Assembly (NCBI GenBank): GCA_902494375.1
Contig: CABUTL010000014.1
Coordinates: forward strand, 1-13,896
Length of the DNA: 13,896 nt
Reading direction: 5' to 3'
Source of the DNA: an uncultured Collinsella sp.
Lineage (GTDB): Bacteria; Actinomycetota; Coriobacteriia; Coriobacteriales; Coriobacteriaceae
The position numbers and the translations under genes are program-made. Position 1 is the stretch's first letter. Each line of letters opens with the position of its first letter. A model generated the notes under the pieces. That model did no database searches and was not told the origin of the DNA. It saw nothing but the letters and a program-made list of their open reading frames with translations. Of the stretch, positions 7,295-13,664 are shown one piece after another.

Positions 7295-7672
7295 TTAGCG
7301 GCCGCTAAACAGACGGCCGAAGAAGTTGACGATCCCGTTCTCGCCGTCGCGAATTTGGCCGATCACGGCGCCGATCAGCACGAAGAATGCAATGACGAGC
7401 GTGTCCCACAGGCCGAGCGTGAGCACCAACACGGCGAGGATAAAGCCAGCGACGGCACCGAGCGTGGTGTTGGGATGACGCACAGCATAGCTCCAGATGG
7501 CAGCGCCCGTACCCTTGATGAGACCCATAGCCTCGTCAAAATCCGCGGCTGCCGCGTCTTGTAACTCAGTTGCCTCTGCTTTGGAATCAACAGGTTCGCT
7601 CGCCGGCGTGGCGCTCTGGTCAATCGTCAGGCGCGGCGTACGAGCGGTCTTATCTTGATTGGTATCACTCAC
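7295..7672 (-). CDS. DUF2273 small membrane protein
   Basis: Protein of 125 residues. The first 60 are hydrophilic, Ala/Glu/Thr-rich and probably cytosolic. Residues 66-125 are the DUF2273 domain: HPNTTLGAVAGFILAVLVL, TLGLWDTLVIAFFVLIGAVIG, then a basic-acidic turn and NFFGRLFSGR, giving two membrane helices. DUF2273 genes are usual neighbours of amaP and asp23 and are thought to belong to the same membrane complex; direct function is unknown. The start is a GTG at 7672 that overlaps the amaP stop by eight bases, with GGAGG six bases upstream inside amaP, so translation is likely coupled. The open frame extends further upstream, but that part only shadows amaP. The N-terminal extension is unusual for a family generally of 60-80 residues. 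Confidence 0.88.
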   Translation of the reverse strand: MSDTNQDKTARTPRLTIDQSATPASEPVDSKAEATELQDAAAADFDEAMGLIKGTGAAIWSYAVRHPNTTLGAVAGFILAVLVLTLGLWDTLVIAFFVLIGAVIGQIRDGENGIVNFFGRLFSGR

Positions 7673-8210
7673 CGGAAACCTCCACGGTCTGGACGGTAGT
7701 CTTGGACGGCAAAAAACGGACGCGCGTGGTCGTACCCGGCGTGCCGAGCATGGTGTCGCAGGCCTCCTCGATACGTTGCTGCATCGCAGTTGCAAGGGAG
7801 GCCACGTCCCGGTCGTCGAGCGCGATGGCGTCGACCTTAAAACGGACGCGCGATTCGTCGGAGCCTTGGACGCGGGCCTCGACATGCTCGACCATCACGC
7901 GATCGTCGCGCTCTGCCGCAGTGCGAGCGCACGAAGAAAGCGCCGCAAGGGTAACCTCGATATTGCGCTCCCCCGCCGGATGCACGCAGGACGGCTCACG
8001 ACGAGCAAACATCAGGCGGAAGAAGCTTACCAGCACGCCGATCGCCACAACTCCGCCGCATGCCGTCACGACAATGCGCGGCATGGGGTCGCGCATCAGC
8101 AACATAAAGCGATACGTATACGGCCCCCAAAACTGGCAGACAAGCGTACCCAGCGCCACGATGGTAGCGGCAAGGTACACGATCGCTAGGGCTCGTTTGA
8201 GTACGCGCAC
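7665..8210 (-). CDS. amaP: Alkaline shock membrane anchor AmaP
   Basis: Membrane anchor of 181 residues for the Asp23-type protein. Two hydrophobic helices lie at about 8-27 and 45-66, with a charged loop between (YTYRFMLLMRDPMPR). The remainder (80-181) is a cytosolic domain with NIEVTLAALSSCARTAAE, VRFKVDAIALDDRDVASLATAMQQRIEE and VRFLPSKTTV, resembling the Asp23-related domain of AmaP proteins. The start is GTG with AGGGAG six bases upstream. It is the first gene of a three-gene operon, followed by DUF2273 with an eight-base overlap, then asp23. A TATAAT box on the minus strand (8261-8266) lies 50 bases upstream, so this is the probable operon promoter. The order amaP-DUF2273-asp23 matches that known from Firmicutes. 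Confidence 0.85.
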   Translation of the reverse strand: MRVLKRALAIVYLAATIVALGTLVCQFWGPYTYRFMLLMRDPMPRIVVTACGGVVAIGVLVSFFRLMFARREPSCVHPAGERNIEVTLAALSSCARTAAERDDRVMVEHVEARVQGSDESRVRFKVDAIALDDRDVASLATAMQQRIEEACDTMLGTPGTTTRVRFLPSKTTVQTVEVSGE

Positions 8211-8260
8211 GCGGCGCTCCCTTCAAATCTCGGCTCTCGAAATGCAAAACGGTTCGCATC

Positions 8261-8289
8261 ATTATAAAAGAGCCGGGTCCGGTGCTCTA
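8261..8289 (-). promoter_or_regulatory. Candidate promoter of the amaP operon
   Basis: On the minus strand TATAAT (8261-8266) is a perfect -10 box. A 17-base spacer upstream puts a weak -35 (TAGAGC, 8284-8289) inside the loop of the preceding terminator hairpin. The TATAAT overlaps the T-run of that terminator. Confidence 0.55.
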
Positions 8290-8307
8290 CGCACGCGGAT
8301 CCGGCTC
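8270..8307 (-). terminator. Terminator of the yebC transcript
   Basis: Arms GAGCCGGGTCCG (8270-8281) and CGGATCCGGCTC (8296-8307) pair at 11 of 12 positions, with one G-T pair possible, around a 14-base loop. On the minus strand the stem is followed directly by TTTTAT, a proper intrinsic terminator, 69 bases past the yebC stop. Confidence 0.8.
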
Positions 8308-8376
8308 ATCTATTCCACGAGGCTTGCATGCTCGCTTCATTATGCCCAGATATGCACGGCTCAATCCGTGCGGGCG

Positions 8377-9182
8377 CTACTCCTCCTCGAGGGCAGCGAT
8401 GACCTCGTCGGTCATGTCCATGGTGCTGTAAACATCCTGGACGTCGTCGAGCTCCTCAAGGCGGTCGATGAGGCGCTGAACCTTCTTGGCGTCGGCGCCG
8501 GAGACCTCGGTCGGGGTGGTCGGGACCATGGTGGTCTCGGAGCCCTTGACCTGGACGCCCTGCTCCTCGAGCGCCTTGGAGACAGCCATGACCTCGTTGG
8601 CAGTAGTCCAGACGATCCACTCCTCGCCGGCGTCCTCGTAGTCCTCGCCGCCGGCCTCGGCGATGGCCATCATGAACTCATCCTCGTCACCGGCAGCACC
8701 GTTGGCGATCATGGTCTCCTTCTTGGCGTTCTCGTCCAGGATCTCCTTGGCGACGACGATCTGGCCCTTGCGCTCAAACTGGAAGGCGACGGAGCCGGAG
8801 GTGCCCAGGTTGCCACCAGCGTGGGAGAAGGCGGAACGGACATCAGCGGCGGTACGGTTGCGGTTGTCGGTCAGGCAGTCGACGTAGACGGCGACACCGG
8901 CGGGACCGTAGCCCTCGTACACGATGTTCTCGTAGACGGCAGCGTCAGCACCCGAGCCAAAAGCCTTGTCGATAGCGGACTTGATCTTGTCCTAGGCATG
9001 GACTGAGCCTTGGCCTTGGCAACGGCAGCGGCGAGGCTGGCGTTGTTCTCGGGCAGCGGGTCACCGCCGAGACGGGCAGCAACGGTGATGTTGCGGCTGA
9101 GCTTGGAGAAGAGGGCGGAACGCTTGGCGTCCTGCGCGCCCTTACGATGCTTGGTTGTGGCCCACTTAGAGTGTCCGGACAT
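8377..9182 (-). pseudogene. yebC: YebC/PmpR (TACO1) family protein, frameshifted
   Basis: YebC-family proteins were first described as transcription regulators and have more recently been linked to relief of ribosome stalling. The N-terminal part (9182 down to 8994) reads [14 protein letters not shown]...AKAQSMP, the unmistakable family start. Reading then shifts: the same frame gives RTRSSPLS and stops at 8871. The other frame continues the family sequence as [56 protein letters not shown] and SVAFQFERKG to a stop at 8377. Restoring one T on the plus strand next to 8993 (CCTAGG to CCTTAGG, AAG codon on the minus strand) gives a continuous frame of about 268 residues. In the downstream frame a TAG precedes the junction directly. 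Start 9182 has AGGAGA five to six bases upstream. Either a real inactivating deletion or an assembly error. Confidence 0.92.
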
Positions 9183-9250
9183 ACGTGTCTCCTATCGGTT
9201 TCGACCTAAAGCCCAGCGCAGATGCTCGGGCAATATAAACAAACGTCGTT

Positions 9251-9279
9251 ATGATATACCTACTGGCCTGCGAGATAAA
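9251..9279 (-). promoter_or_regulatory. Candidate yebC promoter
   Basis: On the minus strand TTTATC (9274-9279) and TATCAT (9251-9256) are separated by 17 bases and lie about 70 bases before the yebC start. The -10 matches consensus at five of six positions, the -35 at three. TATATT at 9232-9237 is an alternative -10. Confidence 0.35.
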
Positions 9280-9310
9280 CCCCAAAATGAAGGCGTCGTG
9301 ATGATGGCCC

Positions 9311-9335
9311 CTTTGGCGCAAAGAAACCTGACCCC
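9311..9335. repeat. Small hairpin and CCTGACCCC core after the DUF6020-like gene
   Basis: CTTTGGCGCAAAG (9311-9323) is a 5-bp stem with a 3-base loop. It is followed on the plus strand by AAACCTGACCCC (9324-9335), close to the AAACCTGTCCC core of the dispersed repeats at 6687-6730 and 11552-11595. It lies 12 bases past the stop of the minus-strand membrane protein gene. Confidence 0.4.
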
Positions 9336-9346
9336 AATGCACCAAG

Positions 9347-11530
9347 TTAGAACCAGAGGAAGTCGCTGCGGGTGACGGTGGCGCCGATGGCAAAGGGCAT
9401 GCAGGCGATAACCGGATACAGGTAGCGCATGTAGGTTGAGCCGTTGCACGGGCCAATCAGGCACACGGCGAGTACGCCCAACAGCGGCACCCAGATCGCC
9501 AGCGCACGCCATGAATGACGACGCAGCAGGTAGACCACCACGGCGATCATGATCCACACATAGGTGGCCGAGCTCATGGTGAGCGAGATAAAGGGAACAC
9601 GCTGCACCGCCACACGGTATAGGTTGATCAGATGGTCACACCAGCGCACCACGTTGCTGTCAACCGGATGGAAGTCGAAGTACTTGAGGTTGTCGGGACG
9701 CGCCATGATCTCGGCACTACGCGCCGTGCTGTAGACCCAGGCATCGCGCGCGCTCGGATAAAAATAACCATAGTAGTTATTGATAAGCGCCGAGATATAA
9801 CACTCGGGATCCTTCTTAAACATCTGAGCCCATACCTCAAAATAGGCATCGATGTCCTCCTGCGAGGCGTACTCGTTAAAGCAGTTCTTGACGGCATCGG
9901 ACTTGTCGGGGTTGTAGCGGCGGCCCAGGTTCTCGTACTTGAGCACCCGATCGATCGCAGCGCGCTCCTCATCGGTTACCAAACCGTCGCAGGGCGCCTC
10001 CACGATGGTGCCGTCCTCCTTAACCGTAGGGTTGACGCCCGAGTTGAGGCCGTCGTGCTTTTGGACGAAACGAGCCGTCTGCTGGAACGGAATCGAGAGG
10101 ATTTCGCGCTTGGAACCAGGCGTGATGTCGTGCGCCGGCATAAAGACCTTGGTGAAGTACATATTAGAGGCAAGGCAGAGCGCGAGCACCGCGAGAACGC
10201 CAACCCAACGGAAACGCGGGATGGCGCCCGAAGGCGCAGCACCAGTCTGCTTGGCTGCATGACGAGCCACATGCACGTCCCATACGCAAAACGCCGCCGC
10301 GATTACGCATGCCGCCAGGGGAAACACCAGGCCGCCGTTGCGCAGAAACGTGGAACCCATGGCGCCCAGAGCGAGCAGCAGCCAGTCGTGGCGCGCAAAG
10401 AGCACAGACCTCTGTTCGCCCGCTCGCTCGACATTGGCATCACGACGGGGCAAGCCACATGCCACGAGCTTGACGGTCTGTACCAGCAGCACCAAGAACG
10501 CGTCGGCAAAGAGCACGTCTTTGGTGAGCAACGCCGCGTAGTTAGAGAACATCGGCATAAGCGCAAAGAACAGCAGGATCGCACCGCGAACCGGCAGGCT
10601 CACGCCCAGTTTGCGCAGCGACGAAATGGAATAGGCCATGCAGGCGGCCGTGATGACGAACTGAGCACAGGTGTAGATGGCAAGACCTGCGTTGGCGCTG
10701 TTGAACAGCGAAAGCCCCAGCTGGACGCACGAACCGATGATAGCCGTGTGCACCACGGGGTGATGCCCGTTGAGCAGCACGTTGGGGTTGAGTAGGCGCA
10801 GGTAGTCGCTCGTGCCGTTGGGATAGTTGAACCACTGGCGAATCTGCGCACCCGTATCTCCCATAAAAAGGCCAGGCAGCGAAGCGATGAGCGTGGGCGC
10901 CCAGGCGATCATAAGCACCAGGAAGGGCCCGGCAAAGGGATGGACCGAGAGCACGGCGTGAGTCACACGCCATACGCGGCCAAAGTGCGCTTCGGAAAAC
11001 GGAATGCGCCGAGAGCTCAGCCAATCTAGACACTCAAAGGCAAGGTAGAAGGCAACGACCGCCAAGAGCATCCAGCCCGCGCCGCCAATCCAGGCGCAGA
11101 TGATGCGGGCTTTGTCGCCAAGGACAATCTCGGCCGAGTCGGTGAGATCGTAGCTGCGGCCGAACACCATGCAGATGGCGAAGAACAGCGACGGCAGAAT
11201 GATCGATGGGCGCCAGGTGTCGCCACGGCCAAAGAACACGTAGCGAAACGGTAGCGTGAGCAGGAAGGCAAGTGCAAGCAGCATGACCGCGTCGGTATGG
11301 CCGGCAAACGAGAGGAGCACCTCGTAGCACACGTACAGCATGCCCGAGGCTTTGGGGTCAATCGCCAAGACTGCGTTGCTCGACACCGGGGCGGGATCGA
11401 TGGAAAACGCCGTGGTCGCCAACAGCGCGAGCAAAAATGCGATGAGCGTCTGCTTGGCGGGATAGCGCTTAAACCAGACGATGCGGGCAGCGTCGCGCGC
11501 AGCCGTTGTGGAGAGATCGGAATCCTTCAC
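9347..11530 (-). CDS. Large polytopic membrane protein, DUF6020-like
   Basis: Integral membrane protein of 727 residues with about 12 hydrophobic segments. These include 27-45, 80-100, 108-124, 142-167, 200-222, 260-300, 315-350 and 380-450 in the first part, and three or four at the C-terminus after 625. A conserved-looking stretch GDTGAQIRQWFN (224-235), then LNPNVLLNGHHPVVHT (247-262), places Asp, Gln and His residues in a loop after a membrane helix, as in GT-C glycosyltransferases and DUF6020 proteins. A hydrophilic, probably extracytoplasmic domain spans about 460-620 (KREILSIPFQQTARFV, DAYFEVWAQMFKKDPECYI). The role may be transfer of a sugar to an envelope polymer, but no catalytic proof is visible. 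The start is GTG at 11530 with only a weak, distant GAAAGG, and a palindromic repeat ends 20 bases upstream. It is downstream of lgt on the same strand. Confidence 0.8.
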   Translation of the reverse strand: MKDSDLSTTAARDAARIVWFKRYPAKQTLIAFLLALLATTAFSIDPAPVSSNAVLAIDPKASGMLYVCYEVLLSFAGHTDAVMLLALAFLLTLPFRYVFFGRGDTWRPSIILPSLFFAICMVFGRSYDLTDSAEIVLGDKARIICAWIGGAGWMLLAVVAFYLAFECLDWLSSRRIPFSEAHFGRVWRVTHAVLSVHPFAGPFLVLMIAWAPTLIASLPGLFMGDTGAQIRQWFNYPNGTSDYLRLLNPNVLLNGHHPVVHTAIIGSCVQLGLSLFNSANAGLAIYTCAQFVITAACMAYSISSLRKLGVSLPVRGAILLFFALMPMFSNYAALLTKDVLFADAFLVLLVQTVKLVACGLPRRDANVERAGEQRSVLFARHDWLLLALGAMGSTFLRNGGLVFPLAACVIAAAFCVWDVHVARHAAKQTGAAPSGAIPRFRWVGVLAVLALCLASNMYFTKVFMPAHDITPGSKREILSIPFQQTARFVQKHDGLNSGVNPTVKEDGTIVEAPCDGLVTDEERAAIDRVLKYENLGRRYNPDKSDAVKNCFNEYASQEDIDAYFEVWAQMFKKDPECYISALINNYYGYFYPSARDAWVYSTARSAEIMARPDNLKYFDFHPVDSNVVRWCDHLINLYRVAVQRVPFISLTMSSATYVWIMIAVVVYLLRRHSWRALAIWVPLLGVLAVCLIGPCNGSTYMRYLYPVIACMPFAIGATVTRSDFLWF

Positions 11531-11550
11531 AGTCCAAAGAGCCTTTCTAG

Positions 11551-11595
11551 AAACCTGCCAAAAAGGGACAGGTTTATTTTGGCAGGTTTTATCTG
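11551..11595 (-). repeat. Dispersed palindromic repeat, copy B (perfect hairpin)
   Basis: Arms AAACCTGCCAAAA (11551-11563) and TTTTGGCAGGTTT (11577-11589) form a perfect 13-bp stem with a 13-base loop containing GGGACAGG. Including CAGAT beyond the stem, the minus strand from 11595 to 11552 matches copy A (6687-6730) at 40 of 44 positions. It lies in the leader of the DUF6020-like gene, 20 bases before its GTG start, where it could act as an attenuator or merely be an inserted REP-like element. Confidence 0.85.
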
Positions 11596-11630
11596 GGGAA
11601 ACGTTACGGTTCTGTCATCGTTGTCCAGCG

Positions 11631-11667
11631 AACCACCACAAAGGTGCCTGTCCCCTTTGTGGTGGTT
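11631..11667 (-). terminator. Palindromic hairpin after lgt, probable terminator or REP-like element
   Basis: AACCACCACAAAGG (11631-11644) and its exact complement at 11654-11667 form a 14-bp stem around a 9-base loop TGCCTGTCC. It starts seven bases past the lgt stop codon. On the minus strand no T-run follows, so a pure intrinsic terminator is doubtful. The loop carries GGACAGG, like the neighbouring repeat at 11551-11595. Confidence 0.65.
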
Positions 11668-11674
11668 TTGGTGG

Positions 11675-12496
11675 TTAGGCGTCGAGGTAGATGCGCTGGG
11701 GCTGGTTGCGGCGACGAGCAAAGATGATGAGCGCCAGTCCCGCGATTACGAGCGGAAGACTCAGCAGCTGACCCATGGTGATGACGCCTCCCAGCAGATA
11801 ACCCAGCTGGGCATCGGGCACGCGCACAAACTCAATGAGGAAGCGGACGATGCCGTAACCCATCACAAACACGCCCATAAACGTACCTTGGGGCAGTAGC
11901 GGCTTTTTGCGGCTGAGCACCTGCAGAATGCAAAAGAGCACGATGCCCTCAAGAAATGCCTCGTAGAGCTGGGAGGGGTGACGCGGCATATCGCCCGCGG
12001 TGCCACCGAAGACCACGCCCCAGGGCAGATCGGTCGGCTTGCCCCACAGCTCGCCGTTGACAAAGTTGGCGCAGCGTCCCAGACATAAGGCCAGCGGAGC
12101 ACCGATAACGGCAAGGTCGGCGATGGTCCAGGCGTCGAGCTTGTACATGCGGCACACGAGCACGCCGCCGATGATGCCGCCCACCAGGCCGCCATGGAAG
12201 CTCATGCCGCCTTCATTGGTAGCAAAGATCTCGAGCGGATGCGCCCAGTAGTAGCCGTCGCCGTAAAAGATGACGTAGAACAGGCGGGCGCCAATGATAA
12301 GGCCAAAGACCACGCCGACCACGACACTCGTCAGGTCGTCGACCGTAATGTCAAAACCCCAACGGCGCTGCGTGCGGTACATGACGACCGCCGTGAGCAG
12401 AGCTCCGACCACATAGGCCAAGCCGTACCAGTAGATGGTGATGGGCCCCGCCGAGATGGCGACGGGATCAAGCATATGGTAGAGGTCGTTGAGCAT
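11675..12496 (-). CDS. lgt: Prolipoprotein diacylglyceryl transferase
   Basis: Transfers diacylglycerol from phosphatidylglycerol to the lipobox cysteine of prolipoproteins, the first step of lipoprotein maturation at the cytoplasmic membrane. The 273-residue length is normal. Visible motifs: ITIYWYGLAYVVG (19-31), GARLFYVIFY (69-78), MSFHGGLVGG (98-107, H101), the family signature GRCANFVNGELWG (140-152, R141, N144, N147, E149), RHPSQLYEA (172-180) and MGQLLSLPLV (241-250). About seven membrane helices are present. The start at 12496 has AGGGGG five to six bases upstream; a longer frame to 12556 runs through a terminator hairpin and is rejected. The Nfu gene lies upstream on the same strand with a terminator between, so lgt may use its own promoter. 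Confidence 0.97.
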   Translation of the reverse strand: MLNDLYHMLDPVAISAGPITIYWYGLAYVVGALLTAVVMYRTQRRWGFDITVDDLTSVVVGVVFGLIIGARLFYVIFYGDGYYWAHPLEIFATNEGGMSFHGGLVGGIIGGVLVCRMYKLDAWTIADLAVIGAPLALCLGRCANFVNGELWGKPTDLPWGVVFGGTAGDMPRHPSQLYEAFLEGIVLFCILQVLSRKKPLLPQGTFMGVFVMGYGIVRFLIEFVRVPDAQLGYLLGGVITMGQLLSLPLVIAGLALIIFARRRNQPQRIYLDA

Positions 12497-12523
12497 ATCG
12501 GTCCCCCTGCTCCCTACATACAA

Positions 12524-12556
12524 ATGCGGCCGCGGGCCTTGCGCTCGCAGCCGCAT
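12524..12556 (-). terminator. Terminator of the nfu transcript
   Basis: ATGCGGCCGCG (12524-12534) and CGCAGCCGCAT (12546-12556) pair over 11 positions, one of them G-T, around an 11-base loop. On the minus strand TTTGTATG follows. It lies between the Nfu stop (12606) and the lgt start (12496). Confidence 0.6.
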
Positions 12557-12605
12557 ATTCGGGCGTGACGTCTATGCGGAGCATATCGCCCGCAGCTTTC
12601 ACTTC

Positions 12606-12884
12606 TTAGAACGGCGCATACTCGTCGTACAGGTCATCGGTCTCGCCGGAGGCATTGACCTGCTCGACACGCGTAACGCCGGGCACGTGCTCCTTGAGGA
12701 TACGCTCGATGCCCATGGAAAGCGTCAGGGCGCTCATGGGACAACCGGCACAGGCGCCCTGCAGCTCCAGTTTGACGACGCCCTCGTCGTCAACGCCCAC
12801 ATACTCCATATCGCCGCCATCGGCCTGCAGGTTGGGGCGAATCTCTTCAAGAACCTTCTTAAGCAGCTCTTCGTTAACAGCCAC
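12606..12884 (-). CDS. NifU C-terminal domain (Nfu) iron-sulfur scaffold
   Basis: Small cytosolic protein of 92 residues consisting of the NifU C-terminal domain alone. Such proteins carry or deliver iron-sulfur clusters to target enzymes. The domain begins with LLKKVLEEIRPNLQADGGD (8-26) and contains the cluster-binding GACAGCP motif (C45, C48), then SALTLSMGIERILKEHVPGV. The tail ETDDLYDEYAPF is acidic. The start is GTG, with AGGAG five bases upstream. A GC-rich palindrome lies just before the ribosome binding site. It stands as a single gene between the dCMP deaminase and lgt genes, not next to a suf or isc cluster. Confidence 0.93.
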   Translation of the reverse strand: MAVNEELLKKVLEEIRPNLQADGGDMEYVGVDDEGVVKLELQGACAGCPMSALTLSMGIERILKEHVPGVTRVEQVNASGETDDLYDEYAPF

Positions 12885-12906
12885 AGGGGCTCCTTTCTCA
12901 CAATAA

Positions 12907-12922
12907 CGCGGGCACGCCCGCG
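12907..12922. promoter_or_regulatory. GC-rich dyad before nfu
   Basis: CGCGGGC and GCCCGCG flank two bases, a perfect 7-bp dyad 22 bases upstream of the nfu start codon. On the minus strand it is followed by TTATTGT. It might be a protein-binding operator or a short hairpin that ends read-through from upstream; nothing in the sequence decides. Confidence 0.35.
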
Positions 12923-13025
12923 GACAGGGGCTATGTTACTACAGCCATGTACCCGCTCACGAGCCATCCATGCGTGCGGACACGACTTTCACGAGCAGTC
13001 AATTTGGGACGGGGCTCTTTGAGCT

Positions 13026-13052
13026 GCGTTCGTCGTCAGATAGCGACAACGC
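13026..13052 (-). terminator. Weak hairpin after the dCMP deaminase gene
   Basis: GCGTT-C-GTCG and CGACAACGC pair over nine positions with one bulged base around an 8-base loop, three bases past the stop codon. No T-run follows on the minus strand, so the terminator role is uncertain. Confidence 0.35.
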
Positions 13053-13055
13053 ATA

Positions 13056-13580
13056 TTACTGTCGAGCCTGTCCCCCGGTACCAATCTGGACATCGACGAT
13101 GACCTGGCGGTAGCTGATGCCACAGGAGTCGAGAATGCGGCGGCTGATACGGCCGTCATCGGTGTCGGCGTACTTGTTGTCCAGGTAGACGACCTCGCCC
13201 ACGCCCACCTGAGCCAAAATCTTGGCGCAGTCATGGCACGGGAACAGCGTGACGTAGACCGTGGAACCCTCGAGGTCCTTGAGCGAGCCACGGTAGTTGA
13301 GCACGGCGTTGGCCTCGGCATGGACCACGTAGTTGTGCTTGTCCTGCAGCGGGTCGTCGCTCGTACCCCACGGGAAAAAGTCGTCGTTGAGCGCCGAGGG
13401 TGTACCGTTGTAGCCCACCGAAAGGATGCGGTGGTTGGTGTTGGCGATGCACGCACCCACCTGCGTGTTGGGGTCCTTGCTGCGGCGCTGCGCGGCGATG
13501 GCCACGCTCATAAAGAACTCGTCCCAGCTAATGACGTCCAGGCGCTTGCCTGACGAAGTTTGATGAAGATCGTCCGACAT
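13056..13580 (-). CDS. dCMP deaminase (ComEB-type cytidine/deoxycytidylate deaminase)
   Basis: Zinc-dependent deaminase converting dCMP to dUMP, feeding thymidylate synthesis. It has 174 residues, typical for the family. Visible motifs: SWDEFFMSVAIAAQRRSKDP (18-37), VGACIANTNHRILSVGYNGTP (41-61), the zinc and proton-shuttle motif HAEANAVLN (H87, E89) and PCHDCAK (C115, C118). FPWGTSDD and DKHNYVVHAE match deoxycytidylate deaminases more than tRNA adenosine deaminases. The start at 13580 has GGAGG eight bases upstream; an in-frame ATG at 13616 without a binding site is rejected. TACAAT on the minus strand (13615-13620) is a possible -10 box with no clear -35. The last residues, GTGGQARQ, are encoded by DNA containing a 10-mer shared with the hairpin loop after lgt. 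Confidence 0.93.
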   Translation of the reverse strand: MSDDLHQTSSGKRLDVISWDEFFMSVAIAAQRRSKDPNTQVGACIANTNHRILSVGYNGTPSALNDDFFPWGTSDDPLQDKHNYVVHAEANAVLNYRGSLKDLEGSTVYVTLFPCHDCAKILAQVGVGEVVYLDNKYADTDDGRISRRILDSCGISYRQVIVDVQIGTGGQARQ

Positions 13581-13664
13581 GGCAGACACCTCCGTAATCG
13601 CAATAGTTTGACCCATTGTAGCAGGTGAAAGGTGGAGGCGTTTGTCCCGCCGGCGCCCTCACTT

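Noticed and set aside
8985..9000. Programmed ribosomal frameshift in yebC
   Set aside because: There is no X-XXY-YYZ slippery site, a minus-one slip after CCT would hit TAG, and YebC is not known to use recoding. A lost base explains it better.
7570..9006. Plus-strand frame of 478 codons opposite amaP and yebC
   Set aside because: It spans three minus-strand units and their terminator and promoter; the Leu/Gly/Val-rich second half mirrors yebC. No binding site or domain is visible.
9632..10795. Plus-strand frame of 387 codons opposite the DUF6020-like gene
   Set aside because: It is antisense to a clear polytopic membrane protein and shows no coherent domain.
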